A DNA stretch of 49,814 nt from Actinomycetota bacterium (GTDB taxonomy: Bacteria > Actinomycetota > Nitriliruptoria > Nitriliruptorales > Nitriliruptoraceae): the NCBI GenBank assembly GCA_017852335.1, contig JAFMLG010000006.1:1-49814 (forward strand), written 5' to 3'. Shown here piece by piece: positions 9,115-18,128 of this stretch (within the stretch, counting starts at the first letter, position 1; each line of letters begins with the position of its first letter). Under the pieces are notes generated by a model. That model did no database searches and was not told the origin of the DNA. It saw only the letters and a list, made by a program, of their open reading frames with translations. A program made the translations under genes and the position numbers.

Positions 9115-9142
9115 CCGCCCCTCGACGTCACGAGGTCCCCGC

Positions 9143-10321
9143 GTGAGCGCGACGCTGCCCCTGGCCGACGGCACCCCCGCCGGGACCGCCGAGGCGGCCA
9201 CCCCGGTCCCCGGCGTCGACGCCCCCCGCCGGCGCCCGACCCGGCAGATCACGCTCGGGCCGCTCGGCATCGGCAGCGACCACCCGATCAGCGTCCAGAC
9301 CATGACGGTCACCCCGACGCACGAGGTGGACCTGACGCTGCAGGCGATCGCGGCCGCGCAGGCCGCCGGCGCCGACGCCGTCCGGGTCGCCGTCCCGCGC
9401 CGCGAGGACGCCGAGGCCCTCGCGCGGATCGCCGAGCACGCCCGGGTCCCCGTCATCGCCGACATCCACTTCCAGTGGAAGTACGCGGTCATGGCGATCG
9501 AGGCCGGCTGCGCCGGGGTCCGGATCAACCCGGGGAACATCAAGAAGCACGACAAGGTCGCGCTGATCGGGCGTCTCGCCAGCGAGGCCGGCTGCGCGAT
9601 CCGCATCGGCGTGAACGGTGGCAGCCTCGAGGACGCGGTGCTCGAGGAGTTCGGCGGCCCGACGCCGGAGGCGATGGTGGCCTCCGCGCTGCGCGAGGCC
9701 CGGCTCCTGGAGGACGTCGACTTCTTCAACACCAAGATCTCGGTGAAGCACTCCGACCCGTGGACGATGATCCGGACGTACCGCCTGCTCGCCGAGGCCT
9801 GCGACTACCCGCTGCACCTCGGCGTGACCGAGGCGGGGCCGCTCCAGTCCGGCTCGGTGAAGTCCGCGGTCGGCATCGGTGCGCTGCTGACCGAGGGGAT
9901 CGGCGACACGATCCGTGTCTCGCTCTCGGCCGACCCCGTCGAGGAGGTCAAGGTCGGGATCCAGATCCTCGAGTCGCTGCACCTCCGCCCGCGCGGACTC
10001 GACGTCGTGTCCTGCCCGTCCTGCGGTCGCGCGCAGGTCGACGTCTGGACGCTGGCCGAGCAGGTCCAGCAGGCGCTCGAGGGTCTGGACGCGCCGCTGC
10101 GGGTCGCGGTGATGGGCTGCGTCGTCAACGGGCCGGGCGAGGCCCGCGAGGCCGACCTCGGGGTCGCCGCCGGGAACGGGAAGGGCGACATCATCCGGCG
10201 GGGCGAGCGGATCGCGACGGTCCGCGAGGAGGACATCGTCGAGGCGATGGTCCACTTCGCGCAGGAGATGGCCGACGAGATCCGGGCCGAGCGGGGCGAG
10301 GGCGCACCGATCGTCGCCTGA
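9143..10321 (+). CDS. ispG: 4-hydroxy-3-methylbut-2-enyl diphosphate synthase
   Basis: 4Fe-4S enzyme of the MEP isoprenoid pathway, converting MEcPP to HMBPP. The 392-residue length matches the short bacterial form. Cluster ligands are C291-x2-C294 (CPSCGR) and C326 with E333 in [11 protein letters not shown]. The TIM-barrel part includes [20 protein letters not shown] and [10 protein letters not shown]. It starts with GTG 9143. Its neighbour rseP is conserved, but dxr, which usually makes up the trio, is absent here. A TACCCT element lies just upstream. Confidence 0.98.
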   Translation: MSATLPLADGTPAGTAEAATPVPGVDAPRRRPTRQITLGPLGIGSDHPISVQTMTVTPTHEVDLTLQAIAAAQAAGADAVRVAVPRREDAEALARIAEHARVPVIADIHFQWKYAVMAIEAGCAGVRINPGNIKKHDKVALIGRLASEAGCAIRIGVNGGSLEDAVLEEFGGPTPEAMVASALREARLLEDVDFFNTKISVKHSDPWTMIRTYRLLAEACDYPLHLGVTEAGPLQSGSVKSAVGIGALLTEGIGDTIRVSLSADPVEEVKVGIQILESLHLRPRGLDVVSCPSCGRAQVDVWTLAEQVQQALEGLDAPLRVAVMGCVVNGPGEAREADLGVAAGNGKGDIIRRGERIATVREEDIVEAMVHFAQEMADEIRAERGEGAPIVA

Positions 10322-10361
10322 CCCGTCCCCGCGGCCCCGGCGGCCCCTCCGGGCCCTGTGG

Positions 10362-10367
10362 TAGCGT
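10362..10367 (+). promoter_or_regulatory. -10 element TAGCGT for rimP operon
   Basis: TAGCGT in the 201-nt gap between ispG and rimP. Start of the long rimP-nusA-infB unit, giving a leader of about 150 nt. Confidence 0.4.
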
Positions 10368-10465
10368 TCCACGTCCGCGGGCACGACCGCCCGCCGCCCG
10401 TCCACAGGACGCGTCCGGGTCACCGCCCGGGCCGCGGACGGGCCCGACGGAACCGCGCTCCACGT

Positions 10466-10489
10466 CGGCCGGCCCCCGGGGGCCGGCCG
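10466..10489 (+). promoter_or_regulatory. 24-bp perfect palindrome in rimP leader
   Basis: CGGCCGGCCCCC followed directly by its reverse complement, 33 nt before the rimP ATG. As RNA it would be a very stable hairpin. There is no T tract, so it is either an attenuator-like or processing structure, or a protein site. NusA is encoded just downstream and is a known autoregulator in some bacteria. Confidence 0.35.
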
Positions 10490-10522
10490 TCGCCGTGAGG
10501 GCGGTCGGACGCACGGGACGCC

Positions 10523-11047
10523 ATGACCGAGGGCACGGGGACGGCCACCGCCGAGGCGCGCGTGGCCGAGCTGGCGGCGGCGCAGGCCGGACCGCTGGGC
10601 CTCGCCGTGCTCGGGGTCGAGGTGGCCGGTGGCCGGCCGCCGTCGGTCCGCGTCACCGTCGACCTCGAGGTCCCCGACCACGGCCGGCTCGCGCCGGGCG
10701 GGTCGCCGGCCGGCGGCGTCGACGTCGAGGCGATCGCGGCCCTCGCCCGGACGCTGGACGCGGCGCTCGTCGCGGACGGCGCGGTCCCGGTCGAGGCGGT
10801 CGTCGAGGTGGCGTCGCCGGGGGTGGATCGCCCCCTGGTCGACGCCCGGGACTTCGTGCGGAACCTCGGCCGCGAGGTCGAGGTGGAGCTGTCCGGCGGG
10901 GCCGACCGCGTGCGTGGCCGGATCGTCGCCGTCGCCGACGGCGCGGTCGAGCTGGCCCCGGTCGGGGCCGGCCGCGCCGCCGCCGGCGGGACCAGGAGCG
11001 TCGCGCTCGACGCCGTGGTGCGGGCCCTGCCCGTGCTGCCGTGGTGA
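10523..11047 (+). CDS. rimP: Ribosome maturation factor RimP
   Basis: Assists late assembly of the 30S subunit. The 174-residue protein has the family signature VEVASPGVDRPL near residues 95-106, the preceding VTVDLE strand and a C-terminal SH3-like domain. It is slightly enlarged by a Pro/Gly loop near residues 50-60. It begins at ATG 10523 with nusA 22 nt after its stop, the conserved rimP-nusA pair. The promoter and hairpin upstream suggest it is the first gene of the operon. Confidence 0.94.
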   Translation: MTEGTGTATAEARVAELAAAQAGPLGLAVLGVEVAGGRPPSVRVTVDLEVPDHGRLAPGGSPAGGVDVEAIAALARTLDAALVADGAVPVEAVVEVASPGVDRPLVDARDFVRNLGREVEVELSGGADRVRGRIVAVADGAVELAPVGAGRAAAGGTRSVALDAVVRALPVLPW

Positions 11048-11069
11048 GCGCGGGGACGGAGGAGACGCG

Positions 11070-12230
11070 ATGAAGATCGACATCGACGCCCTGCGCGAGA
11101 TCGAGCGCGAGAAGGGGCTCGACTTCCTGACCGTCGTCGACGCGCTCGAGGGCGCGCTCGCGGCCGCGTACAAGCGCTCGGCGGCCGCGCGCGCGGACGA
11201 GGCCCGCGTCACGATCGACCGCATCTCCGGCCAGGTGACGCTGTACGCGCAGCGCCTGGACGACGAGGGCAACGTCCTCGAGGAGTGGGTCGAGGAGCCG
11301 AAGGACTTCGGCCGCATCGTCGCCCAGACGGCGAAGCAGGTCCTCCTCCAGCGGCTCCGCGAGGCGGAGCGCGAGGTCACCTACGGCCAGTTCGTCGGGC
11401 ACGAGGGCGACATCGTCTCGGGGCAGGTCAGCCAGCAGGGCAACGTGACGCTGATCGAGCTCGGCCGGACCGAGGCGCTGCTGCCGTACTCGGAGCAGGT
11501 CCCGAACGAGCGGCTGGCCCACGGCGCCTACACCCGGGCGGTCGTCATCGAGGTCCGGAAGCAGCTGCGCGGCGCGCAGATCGTCTGCTCCCGGACCCAC
11601 CCTGCGCTCGTCGTCGGGCTGTTCGCGCTCGAGGTGCCCGAGATCGAGGAGGGCATCGTCGAGATCAAGGGCATCGCCCGCGAGGCCGGTCACCGGACCA
11701 AGGTCTCGGTCATGAGCCACGACGCCGACGTCGACCCGGTCGGGGCCTGCGTCGGGCCGGCCGGCGCGCGGGCCCAGGCGGTCCAGCGCGAGCTCCACAA
11801 CGAGGGGACCGAGCGCATCGACATCGTGCGGTGGGCCGAGGACCCGGGCGAGCTGATCGCCAACTCGCTCTCGCCGGCGAAGGTCAGCGACGTCCACCTC
11901 TACGCCGACGACGGCACGGCCGTCGTGGTCGTCCCCGACTACCAGCTGTCGCTCGCGATCGGGCGCGAGGGGCAGAACGCCCGTCTCGCGGCCCGGCTGA
12001 CCGGGTGGCGGATCGACATCAAGTCCGAGTCGCAGTTCGCCGAGGAGCAGCGCGCGTTCCAGGAGGCCCTCGACCAGGGCCTGATCGACGAGCACGGCAA
12101 CCCGCTCTCGGACGAGGGCGCGAAGGCCATCGAGGCGGCGTACCGCTCGGCGGAGGCGCTGCGCCAGAGCGCCCTCGAGGACGAGGAGGCCGAGGGCGCG
12201 CCGGCGGCCGACGGGGGGGAGGCGAGCTGA
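11070..12230 (+). CDS. nusA: Transcription termination/antitermination factor NusA
   Basis: Binds RNA polymerase and nascent RNA, controlling pausing, termination and rRNA antitermination. The 386-residue protein has the N-terminal polymerase-binding domain (DALREIEREKGL...ALAAAYKR), an S1 domain (~residues 105-175) and two KH domains, with VGPAGARAQAV and LAIGREGQNARLAARLTGW as the RNA-binding loops. The C-terminal tail is acidic and short, without the extra repeats seen in gamma-proteobacteria. GGAGGAG sits before ATG 11070. Confidence 0.98.
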   Translation: MKIDIDALREIEREKGLDFLTVVDALEGALAAAYKRSAAARADEARVTIDRISGQVTLYAQRLDDEGNVLEEWVEEPKDFGRIVAQTAKQVLLQRLREAEREVTYGQFVGHEGDIVSGQVSQQGNVTLIELGRTEALLPYSEQVPNERLAHGAYTRAVVIEVRKQLRGAQIVCSRTHPALVVGLFALEVPEIEEGIVEIKGIAREAGHRTKVSVMSHDADVDPVGACVGPAGARAQAVQRELHNEGTERIDIVRWAEDPGELIANSLSPAKVSDVHLYADDGTAVVVVPDYQLSLAIGREGQNARLAARLTGWRIDIKSESQFAEEQRAFQEALDQGLIDEHGNPLSDEGAKAIEAAYRSAEALRQSALEDEEAEGAPAADGGEAS

Positions 12231-12236
12231 GCCCCG

Positions 12237-12572
12237 ATGTCCAGAGGCTCGCGACCCCGCGGCCGGGACGCGGTGGACGGCGCGGTGCGCCGTCCCGTCC
12301 GGACGTGCGTGGTCTGCCGGACGGCGCGTCCGCAGGACGCGCTGCTCCGGGTCGTCGCGGCGGGGGCGGAGCTGGTCGTCGATCCGGGGTCGCGCCGCGG
12401 GGGGCGGGGCGCGTACCTTTGCCCCCGACCGGCCTGCCTGCAGGGTGCGGGCGCCCGGGACGGGGCGGTGCTGCGGCGCGCGCTGCGGCGCCCCGACCTG
12501 GAGGTCGGACCGGCGCTCGCCGAGCTGCGGGCGACCCACGGGGACGCGACGGACGGCGCGACGGCGCCATGA
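12237..12572 (+). CDS. ylxR: YlxR family RNA-binding protein
   Basis: Small basic protein of the YlxR (DUF448) family, encoded between nusA and infB in most Gram-positive bacteria. The 111-residue sequence carries RTCVVCRxxxPxxxLLRVV (near residues 22-40) and GRGAYLCPRPACL, the conserved surface thought to bind RNA; B. subtilis YlxR also affects gene expression broadly. ATG 12237 lies 6 nt after the nusA stop, with a run GGGGGGGAGG upstream inside nusA. The tail after residue ~90 is variable. Confidence 0.92.
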   Translation: MSRGSRPRGRDAVDGAVRRPVRTCVVCRTARPQDALLRVVAAGAELVVDPGSRRGGRGAYLCPRPACLQGAGARDGAVLRRALRRPDLEVGPALAELRATHGDATDGATAP

Positions 12573-12582
12573 GGAGCGAACC

Positions 12583-15315
12583 GTGAGCAACACCGTGCGC
12601 GTCCACCAGCTGGCGAAGGACGTCGGGCTGTCGAACGCCGAGGTCATCCGCGCCCTCGGCGAGCTCGGCATCGAGGCGAAGAGCCACTCGTCGTCGGTCA
12701 GCGTCGTCGACGCGCGCCGCCTGAAGGACTCGATCGGCCGCTCGGCCGAGGACCGGGCGCGCGAGGAGGCCGAGCGGCGGGCCCGCGAGGAGGCCGAGCT
12801 CGCGCGGTACCGCAGCGTCGAGCCGGCCGCCCCGGTGGCCGACCGGAAGGCCGCGAAGGTCCTCCCGCCGCACCTCCGGAAGCAGCAGGAGGAGGCCGCC
12901 GCGGCCGAGGCCGCGGCGCGGACCGCCGAGGCCCCCGCGGCCCCCGCCGCGTCCGGGGCCGCCGCGGCTCCCGCCGCGCCCGAGGCGCCGGCGGACACGA
13001 CCGCTCCGGCCGCCCCGGAGGCGCCCGAGGACAGCGCCGCCGGCGCGAAGCGCATGCCCGGCGCCCCGCCGCCGCGGCTCCGACCACCGGGCGCCCCGTC
13101 GACCCCGGCCGCCCCCGGCCCGGCGGCCGCCACCGAGGGGCTGACCGTCCGCCGTCCGCGTCCCGACGCCGGCCTGCCCCGCGAGGGCAGCGGTCGGCGC
13201 GTCGTCCCGCCGCCGCTCCGCGAGGCGGCCCCCGGTGGCCCGGGCGGTCCCGGCGCCCCGGTCCGGGCGCGTCCCGGTGGTCCCGGCGGTCCCGTCCGCG
13301 GTCGCCCCGGCGGTCCCGGCTCCCCGTCCCCGTACCGCCAGGTCCCCGGCGCGGCGATCCCCGGTCGCGGTGGTCCGGGCGGGCCGCGCGGTGGTCCGGG
13401 CGGGCCCGGCGGTCCGCGCGGTGGTCCGGGCGGGCCCGGCGGTCCCGGCGGGCTGCGCGGTGGTCCGGGCGGTCCGCGGAAGCGGAAGCGCAACGAGCGG
13501 CAGACGCCGGAGGAGCAGGAGCTCCGCGGCCCGATCCGCCGCGACCTCCCGCTCGAGCAGCAGATCGCGGTCGACCGCGTCGAGGTCGTCTCCGGCGTGA
13601 CGGTCGGCGAGCTGGCCGACCGTCTCGGCGTGGCCGGCGCGGCGCTCGTCAAGAAGCTGTTCGAGATGGGCGAGATGGCGACCGTCCAGCAGACGCTGCC
13701 GGACGACACCATCGAGATCCTCTGCGCCGACCTCGGCGTCGCCGTGCACTTCCTCTCGGAGGAGGAGCTGGAGTTCGGCGTCGAGGCCGCCGAGGACCCG
13801 GCGCTGCTGCAGCCCCGGCCGCCGGTGATCACCGTGATGGGCCACGTCGACCACGGCAAGACCCTGCTCCTCGACGCGATCCGGAAGACCGACGTGGTCG
13901 CGACCGAGGCCGGCGGCATCACGCAGCACATCGGCGCGTACCAGATCGCGCGCGACGGCCGTCCGATCACGTTCATCGACACGCCGGGCCACGAGGCGTT
14001 CACGCAGATGCGGGCCCGCGGCGCGCAGGTCACCGACGTCGCGATCCTGGTGGTCGCGGCCGACGACGGCGTGAAGCCCCAGACGCAGGAGGCCATCGGG
14101 CACGCGAAGGCGGCCGAGGTCCCCGTGGTCGTCGCCATCAACAAGTGCGACCTGCCGGCGGCCGACCCGCTGCGCGTCCGGACCCAGCTCGTCGAGCACG
14201 GCCTCGTGGCCGAGTCGCTGGGCGGCGAGGTCCCGATGGTCGAGGTCAGCGCCGTGTCGGGCCAGGGCCTCGACGACCTCCTCGAGGTCGTGCTGCTCCA
14301 GGCCGACGTCCTCGAACTGAGGGCCAACCCGGACAAGCCGGCCCGCGGCCGTGTCGTGGAGGCCCACCTCGACCGCGGGCGGGGCCCCGTCGCGACGCTG
14401 CTGGTCCAGGCCGGGACGCTCCGGAAGGGCGACGTGCTGGTCGCGGGCACCGCGGACGGCCGCATCCGGGGCATGTCCGACGAGGACGGGAACCCGATCG
14501 AGGAGGCCACGCCGGCCCGGCCGGTCCAGGTGATCGGGCTGGGCGAGGTCCCCGAGGCCGGCGACGAGTTCCGCGTCGTCGAGGCCGAGCGGCTGGCCCG
14601 CGACGTCGCCGAGCGCCGGCAGGCCCGCGAGCGGCGCAAGGAGCTGGCGGAGCGCCGCCCGACCACCCTGGAGGAGTTCACCTCGGCGGTCGAGGCCGGC
14701 GGTCGCGCGACCCTGAACGTCATCATCAAGGCCGACGTGTCGGGCTCGGCCGAGGCCCTGGACGACGCGCTCCGGAAGCTCGCGCTGGACGAGGTCCAGG
14801 TCCGGGTGATCCAGAAGGGCGTCGGCGCCATCACGCAGGGCGACGTCCGGCTGGCCGAGGCGTCCGACGCGATCATCGTCGCGTTCAACGTCCGGCCCGC
14901 GCCGGGCGTCCGCGAGGAGATCCAGCGCTCCGGGGTCGACGTCCGCAGCTACCGCATCATCTACGAGGCCATCGAGGACATCGAGGGCGCGGTGAAGGGG
15001 CTGCTCGCCCCCGAGCAGCGCGAGCAGGTCCTCGGCGAGGCCGAGGTCCGCGAGCTGTTCAAGGTCCCGCGTCTCGGCGTCGTCGGCGGCTGCATGGTCA
15101 CCAACGGCGTCGTGCGGCGGGACGCGAAGGTCCGCGTCGTCCGGGACGGCGTCGTCCTGGTCGAGGACGACCTCAGCTCGCTGCGCCGGTTCAAGGACGA
15201 CGTCCGCGAGGTCGCGCAGGGCTTCGAGTGCGGCATCGGGCTGGAGCGGTTCAAGGACCTGAAGGTCGGCGACGTCATCGAGAACTTCGAGATCGTCGAG
15301 GTCGCGCGGGCCTGA
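12583..15315 (+). CDS. infB: Translation initiation factor IF-2
   Basis: GTPase that places initiator fMet-tRNA on the 30S subunit and promotes subunit joining. The 910-residue protein starts with the IF2N helix (VRVHQLAKDVGLSNAEVIRA), then a long Ala/Pro/Glu region and a Gly/Pro/Arg repeat (residues ~215-305). A second IF2N-like domain (~325-390) precedes the G domain with GHVDHGKT at 420-427, DTPGHEAF and NKCDLP. Domains II, III and the C-terminal fMet-binding part (ending ENFEIVEVARA) are complete. GTG 12583 has GAGGAG at 12571-12576 and lies 10 nt after the ylxR stop. Confidence 0.98.
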   Translation: MSNTVRVHQLAKDVGLSNAEVIRALGELGIEAKSHSSSVSVVDARRLKDSIGRSAEDRAREEAERRAREEAELARYRSVEPAAPVADRKAAKVLPPHLRKQQEEAAAAEAAARTAEAPAAPAASGAAAAPAAPEAPADTTAPAAPEAPEDSAAGAKRMPGAPPPRLRPPGAPSTPAAPGPAAATEGLTVRRPRPDAGLPREGSGRRVVPPPLREAAPGGPGGPGAPVRARPGGPGGPVRGRPGGPGSPSPYRQVPGAAIPGRGGPGGPRGGPGGPGGPRGGPGGPGGPGGLRGGPGGPRKRKRNERQTPEEQELRGPIRRDLPLEQQIAVDRVEVVSGVTVGELADRLGVAGAALVKKLFEMGEMATVQQTLPDDTIEILCADLGVAVHFLSEEELEFGVEAAEDPALLQPRPPVITVMGHVDHGKTLLLDAIRKTDVVATEAGGITQHIGAYQIARDGRPITFIDTPGHEAFTQMRARGAQVTDVAILVVAADDGVKPQTQEAIGHAKAAEVPVVVAINKCDLPAADPLRVRTQLVEHGLVAESLGGEVPMVEVSAVSGQGLDDLLEVVLLQADVLELRANPDKPARGRVVEAHLDRGRGPVATLLVQAGTLRKGDVLVAGTADGRIRGMSDEDGNPIEEATPARPVQVIGLGEVPEAGDEFRVVEAERLARDVAERRQARERRKELAERRPTTLEEFTSAVEAGGRATLNVIIKADVSGSAEALDDALRKLALDEVQVRVIQKGVGAITQGDVRLAEASDAIIVAFNVRPAPGVREEIQRSGVDVRSYRIIYEAIEDIEGAVKGLLAPEQREQVLGEAEVRELFKVPRLGVVGGCMVTNGVVRRDAKVRVVRDGVVLVEDDLSSLRRFKDDVREVAQGFECGIGLERFKDLKVGDVIENFEIVEVARA
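13369..13480 (+). repeat. Degenerate tandem repeat inside infB
   Basis: Four copies of GGTGGTCCGGGCGG start at 13369, 13390, 13420 and 13459, separated by 21, 30 and 39 nt, all in frame. They encode the [13 protein letters not shown] linker of IF-2. Unit lengths are multiples of three, so expansion or contraction would only change linker length. Confidence 0.8.
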
Positions 15316-15352
15316 CGGCCCGGAGGGCCGGCCGGTCCGCGGGAGGTCGTCC

Positions 15353-15661
15353 GTGAGCGAGCGCGTCCACCACGCGGCGGCGCTGCTGCGCCTGCACCTG
15401 CCCGGGTCCCGCAGCCTGAAGGACCGCCGGGCGCACCTGCAGCGGGTCCGGCGCGGTCTCGTCGACGAGCTCGGCTGCTCGGTCGCGGAGGTCGGCGGCG
15501 GCGACACGTGGCAGGTGGCCGTCCTCGGGGTCGCGGTCGCGGCGGGGGACGCCGCCGGCGTCGACCGGGTCCTCGAGCGGCTCGTCCCCCTCGCCGAGCG
15601 CGACCCCGGGGTCGTGGCCCGCGTCGACGCGGTCCACCACGACACCCTCGACGCGGCCTGA
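15353..15661 (+). CDS. ylxP: DUF503 family protein YlxP
   Basis: A 102-residue protein of the DUF503/YlxP family, normally between infB and rbfA in Gram-positive bacteria. The hallmark SRSLKDRRAHLQRVRRGL near residues 19-36 and the following beta strands are present. Function is not firmly known; the context argues for a role in ribosome assembly. GTG 15353 has GGGAGG at 15341-15346. rbfA follows after 4 nt. Confidence 0.88.
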   Translation: MSERVHHAAALLRLHLPGSRSLKDRRAHLQRVRRGLVDELGCSVAEVGGGDTWQVAVLGVAVAAGDAAGVDRVLERLVPLAERDPGVVARVDAVHHDTLDAA

Positions 15662-15665
15662 CGTC

Positions 15666-16076
15666 GTGGCCCGCCGCCGCAACCCCCGGGTCGACCGCGA
15701 CGTCCGCGCCGCGCTGGCCGACGCGCTCATGACCGAGGTCTCCGACCCCCGGCTGGCGCTGGTGACCATCACCGACGTCGAGGTCACCCCGGACCACGAG
15801 GTCGCGACCGTGTCCTGGACGACGGTCGACCCGGACCTGCTCGCGTCGCCGGTCCGGGGTGCCCGCCGGCCGCGCCCGCCCCGACCGGACCAGGTCGCCG
15901 CGGCGCTGGACGCCGCCGCGCCGCTGCTCCGCGGGGCCGTCGGCCGGCGGCTGCGGCTGCGCAGCACCCCCGAGCTGCGGTTCCGCCCCGACCCCGTCGC
16001 CGCCCAGGCCGCGGCCGTCGAGCGGATCCTCCGCGAGCGGCGGGACGCCGACCCCGGGCCGGGGGCGCCGTCGTGA
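15666..16076 (+). CDS. rbfA: Ribosome-binding factor A
   Basis: 30S assembly and cold-adaptation factor with a KH-like fold. The 136-residue sequence has the N-terminal RVDRDVRAALADALMTEVSDPRL and the C-terminal RRLRLRSTPELRFRPD signature. An insertion of Arg/Pro-rich residues (~62-75) separates the two halves. It starts with GTG 15666, only 4 nt after ylxP, with no clear ribosome site, suggesting translational coupling. Its stop overlaps the truB start (GTGA). Confidence 0.95.
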   Translation: MARRRNPRVDRDVRAALADALMTEVSDPRLALVTITDVEVTPDHEVATVSWTTVDPDLLASPVRGARRPRPPRPDQVAAALDAAAPLLRGAVGRRLRLRSTPELRFRPDPVAAQAAAVERILRERRDADPGPGAPS

Positions 16077-16996
16077 GCCCCCGCCGCCGTGCGGCCGTCG
16101 GCGGGCCCGAGGGCGTGCTCGTCGTCGACAAGCCGGCCGGGATGACGTCCCACGACGTCGTCGACCGCGTGCGCCGGCTGGCCGGGACCGGCCGCGTCGG
16201 GCACACCGGGACGCTGGACCCGGCCGCGACGGGCGTGCTGGTCTGCTGCCTCGGACGGGCGACCCGGCTGGCGGCGCCGCTCCAGGCCGGGACGAAGCTG
16301 TACGCCGCGGTGGTCCACCTCGGCGTCACGACGGACTCGGACGACCTCGACGGCGCGGTCCTGACGCGGACCCCCGCCACCCACCTCGAGGAGGCGACGG
16401 TCTGCGGCGCCCTCGGCGCGTTCCGGGGCGAGCAGCTCCAGGTGCCGCCGATGGTCTCGGCCGTCCGCATCGGCGGTCGTCGGCTCCACGAGATCGCCCG
16501 CGAGGGCGGCGAGGTCGAGCGGCCGGCCCGACGCGTCCGCATCGACGACCTCGTCCTCGACCGCTTCACGCCGGGGGAGCCGGCGGAGGTCTCGCTGCTG
16601 GTCGGGTGCTCGGCGGGGACGTTCGTGCGCAGCCTCGCCCGCGACCTCGGGGCGGCGCTGGGGACCGGTGGGGCGCTGGCCTCGCTGCGACGGCTCGCGA
16701 ACGGGCCGTTCCTCGTCGAGGACGCGGTCCCGCTGGCCGACCTCGAGGCCGACCCCGGGCTGCTGGCCCGCCGCCTGCTCCCCGTCGAGGACGCGGTCCG
16801 GGCCGCACTGCCGGTGGTCGAGGTCGACGCGGACGTCGCGCGCCGCATGGCGACGGGGGCGACCCCCGACCGGGCCGGCCTCCCGGCGCCGGGCGTCGTG
16901 ACCGCGTACCTCCACGCCGGATCGCTCGTCGCCGTCCACGGGCCGGGCCGCGACGCGCCGGTCCGCGTCGTCTGGGCGACGTCGGGCGCCGGGTGA
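16073..16996 (+). CDS. truB: tRNA pseudouridine(55) synthase
   Basis: Makes pseudouridine 55 in the T loop of tRNAs. The 307-residue protein has the TruB motif GHTGTLDPAATGVL with catalytic D49, the preceding VLVVDKPAGMTSHDVV, the KLYAA segment and RSLARDLGAALG. The C-terminal ~60 residues correspond to a reduced PUA-like domain. The GTG start overlaps the rbfA stop and the stop overlaps the ribF start, both as GTGA, so rbfA-truB-ribF are tightly coupled. Confidence 0.97.
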   Translation: MSPRRRAAVGGPEGVLVVDKPAGMTSHDVVDRVRRLAGTGRVGHTGTLDPAATGVLVCCLGRATRLAAPLQAGTKLYAAVVHLGVTTDSDDLDGAVLTRTPATHLEEATVCGALGAFRGEQLQVPPMVSAVRIGGRRLHEIAREGGEVERPARRVRIDDLVLDRFTPGEPAEVSLLVGCSAGTFVRSLARDLGAALGTGGALASLRRLANGPFLVEDAVPLADLEADPGLLARRLLPVEDAVRAALPVVEVDADVARRMATGATPDRAGLPAPGVVTAYLHAGSLVAVHGPGRDAPVRVVWATSGAG

Positions 16997-17895
16997 GCGC
17001 GGTCGTCACCGTCGGGAACTTCGACGGCGTCCACCGCGGGCACCGGGCCCTCGTCGACCGTGCGGTGGCGCTCGGCGCCGCGCGCGGCGTGCCGGCCGTC
17101 GCGCTGACGTTCGACCCCCACCCCGCGGCGGTCACGCGGCCCGACGGCGCGCCGCCGCTCCTGCAGGCCCTCGACGAGCGCGTCGCGGCGCTGCGGGCCG
17201 CGGGCCTGGACGACGTCGTCGTCCGGCGCTTCGACGCGGAGCTCGCCGCGCTCGAGCCCGCGGCGTTCGTCGCCGACGTGCTCGTCGGCGAGCTCGGCGC
17301 GGTCGCGGTCGTCGTCGGCGAGAACTTCCGGTTCGGTCGCGGCGCGGCGGGCGACGTCGGGACGCTGCGGACGCTGGCCGTCGACCTCGGGCTCGAGGTG
17401 GCGGCGGTGCCGCTGGTCGGCGCGGACGGGGCGTCGGTGTCCTCCTCGGCGGTCCGGGCCGCGCTGGCCGAGGGCGACGTGGCCGCGGTCGCGGCGGCGC
17501 TCGGGCGGCCGTACGCCCTCGACGGACCGGTCGTCCGCGGCGAGGGCCGGGGTCGGACGATCGGGGTCCCGACCGCGAACGTCGCCGTGGACCCCGGCCG
17601 GGCGCTCCCGGCCGACGGGGTGTACGCCTGCCGGGCCGAGGGCGTCGACGGCGCCGGGGCGCCCGTCGCGGCGCCGGCGGTGGTGAACGTCGGTCGCCGC
17701 CCGACCTTCGACGGCGTGGGGCGGACCGTGGAGGCCCACCTCCTCGACGTCCCGGCGGGGCTCGACCTGTACGGGGGGCGGCTCCGAGTGGCCCTCGTGG
17801 CCCGGATCCGGGGGGAGCGGCGGTTCGACGGTCCGGAGGCCCTGGTGGCGAGGATCCGGACCGACGTCGATGAGGCCCGGGGCCTGCTGGCCTGA
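16993..17895 (+). CDS. ribF: Bifunctional riboflavin kinase/FAD synthetase
   Basis: Converts riboflavin to FMN and then FAD. The 300-residue protein has the N-terminal nucleotidyltransferase domain ([33 protein letters not shown]) and the C-terminal flavokinase domain ([11 protein letters not shown] near residue 192, [17 protein letters not shown]). GTG 16993 overlaps the truB stop, which leaves a short N-terminus before the first strand. FAD made here would serve the ThyX-like protein encoded at 25.6 kb. Confidence 0.97.
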   Translation: MSAVVTVGNFDGVHRGHRALVDRAVALGAARGVPAVALTFDPHPAAVTRPDGAPPLLQALDERVAALRAAGLDDVVVRRFDAELAALEPAAFVADVLVGELGAVAVVVGENFRFGRGAAGDVGTLRTLAVDLGLEVAAVPLVGADGASVSSSAVRAALAEGDVAAVAAALGRPYALDGPVVRGEGRGRTIGVPTANVAVDPGRALPADGVYACRAEGVDGAGAPVAAPAVVNVGRRPTFDGVGRTVEAHLLDVPAGLDLYGGRLRVALVARIRGERRFDGPEALVARIRTDVDEARGLLA

Positions 17896-17930
17896 TCCCG
17901 GCCCCGCGGACGGCTCCGGACCGCCGCCGG

Positions 17931-17959
17931 TTGCCGTTCCGGGCCGGATGTGGGACACT
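17931..17959 (+). promoter_or_regulatory. Probable rpsO promoter
   Basis: TTGCCG (17931-17936), a 17-nt spacer and GACACT (17954-17959). The -10 is weaker than the TAnnnT elements elsewhere, but the spacing is ideal. It would start an rpsO leader of about 160 nt. Confidence 0.4.
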
Positions 17960-17993
17960 CCGGGCCGCCGGGGCGAGCGTCCCGGCCTCGCCG

Positions 17994-18032
17994 CGCCCGT
18001 TCGGGCGTCGGACCCCCACCGCGCACCGCGGT
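17994..18032 (+). promoter_or_regulatory. Paired hairpins in rpsO leader
   Basis: CGCCCG-TT-CGGGCG (17994-18007) and ACCGCG-CAC-CGCGGT (18018-18032) stand close together in the 233-nt gap before rpsO. S15 represses its own mRNA through differently folded leaders in several bacteria, so this is a candidate S15-binding leader. Confidence 0.3.
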
Positions 18033-18128
18033 CCCGCCTGCCGTCGTGGCGGTCGGGAGCAGGGGTCCCACCGGAGCGCCCCGCGCCCCGGCCCGACGCG
18101 GCCCGGTCCCGACACGACAGGAACCGCA

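Noticed and set aside
13369-13480. CRISPR-like spaced repeats
   Set aside because: Repeats are in frame inside infB, unequal in spacing and without unique spacers.
10653-14888. Very long minus-strand open frame (about 1,400 codons) opposite nusA and infB
   Set aside because: Its composition is that of the GC-biased complement of real genes; no domain was recognised, and nusA/infB explain the DNA fully.
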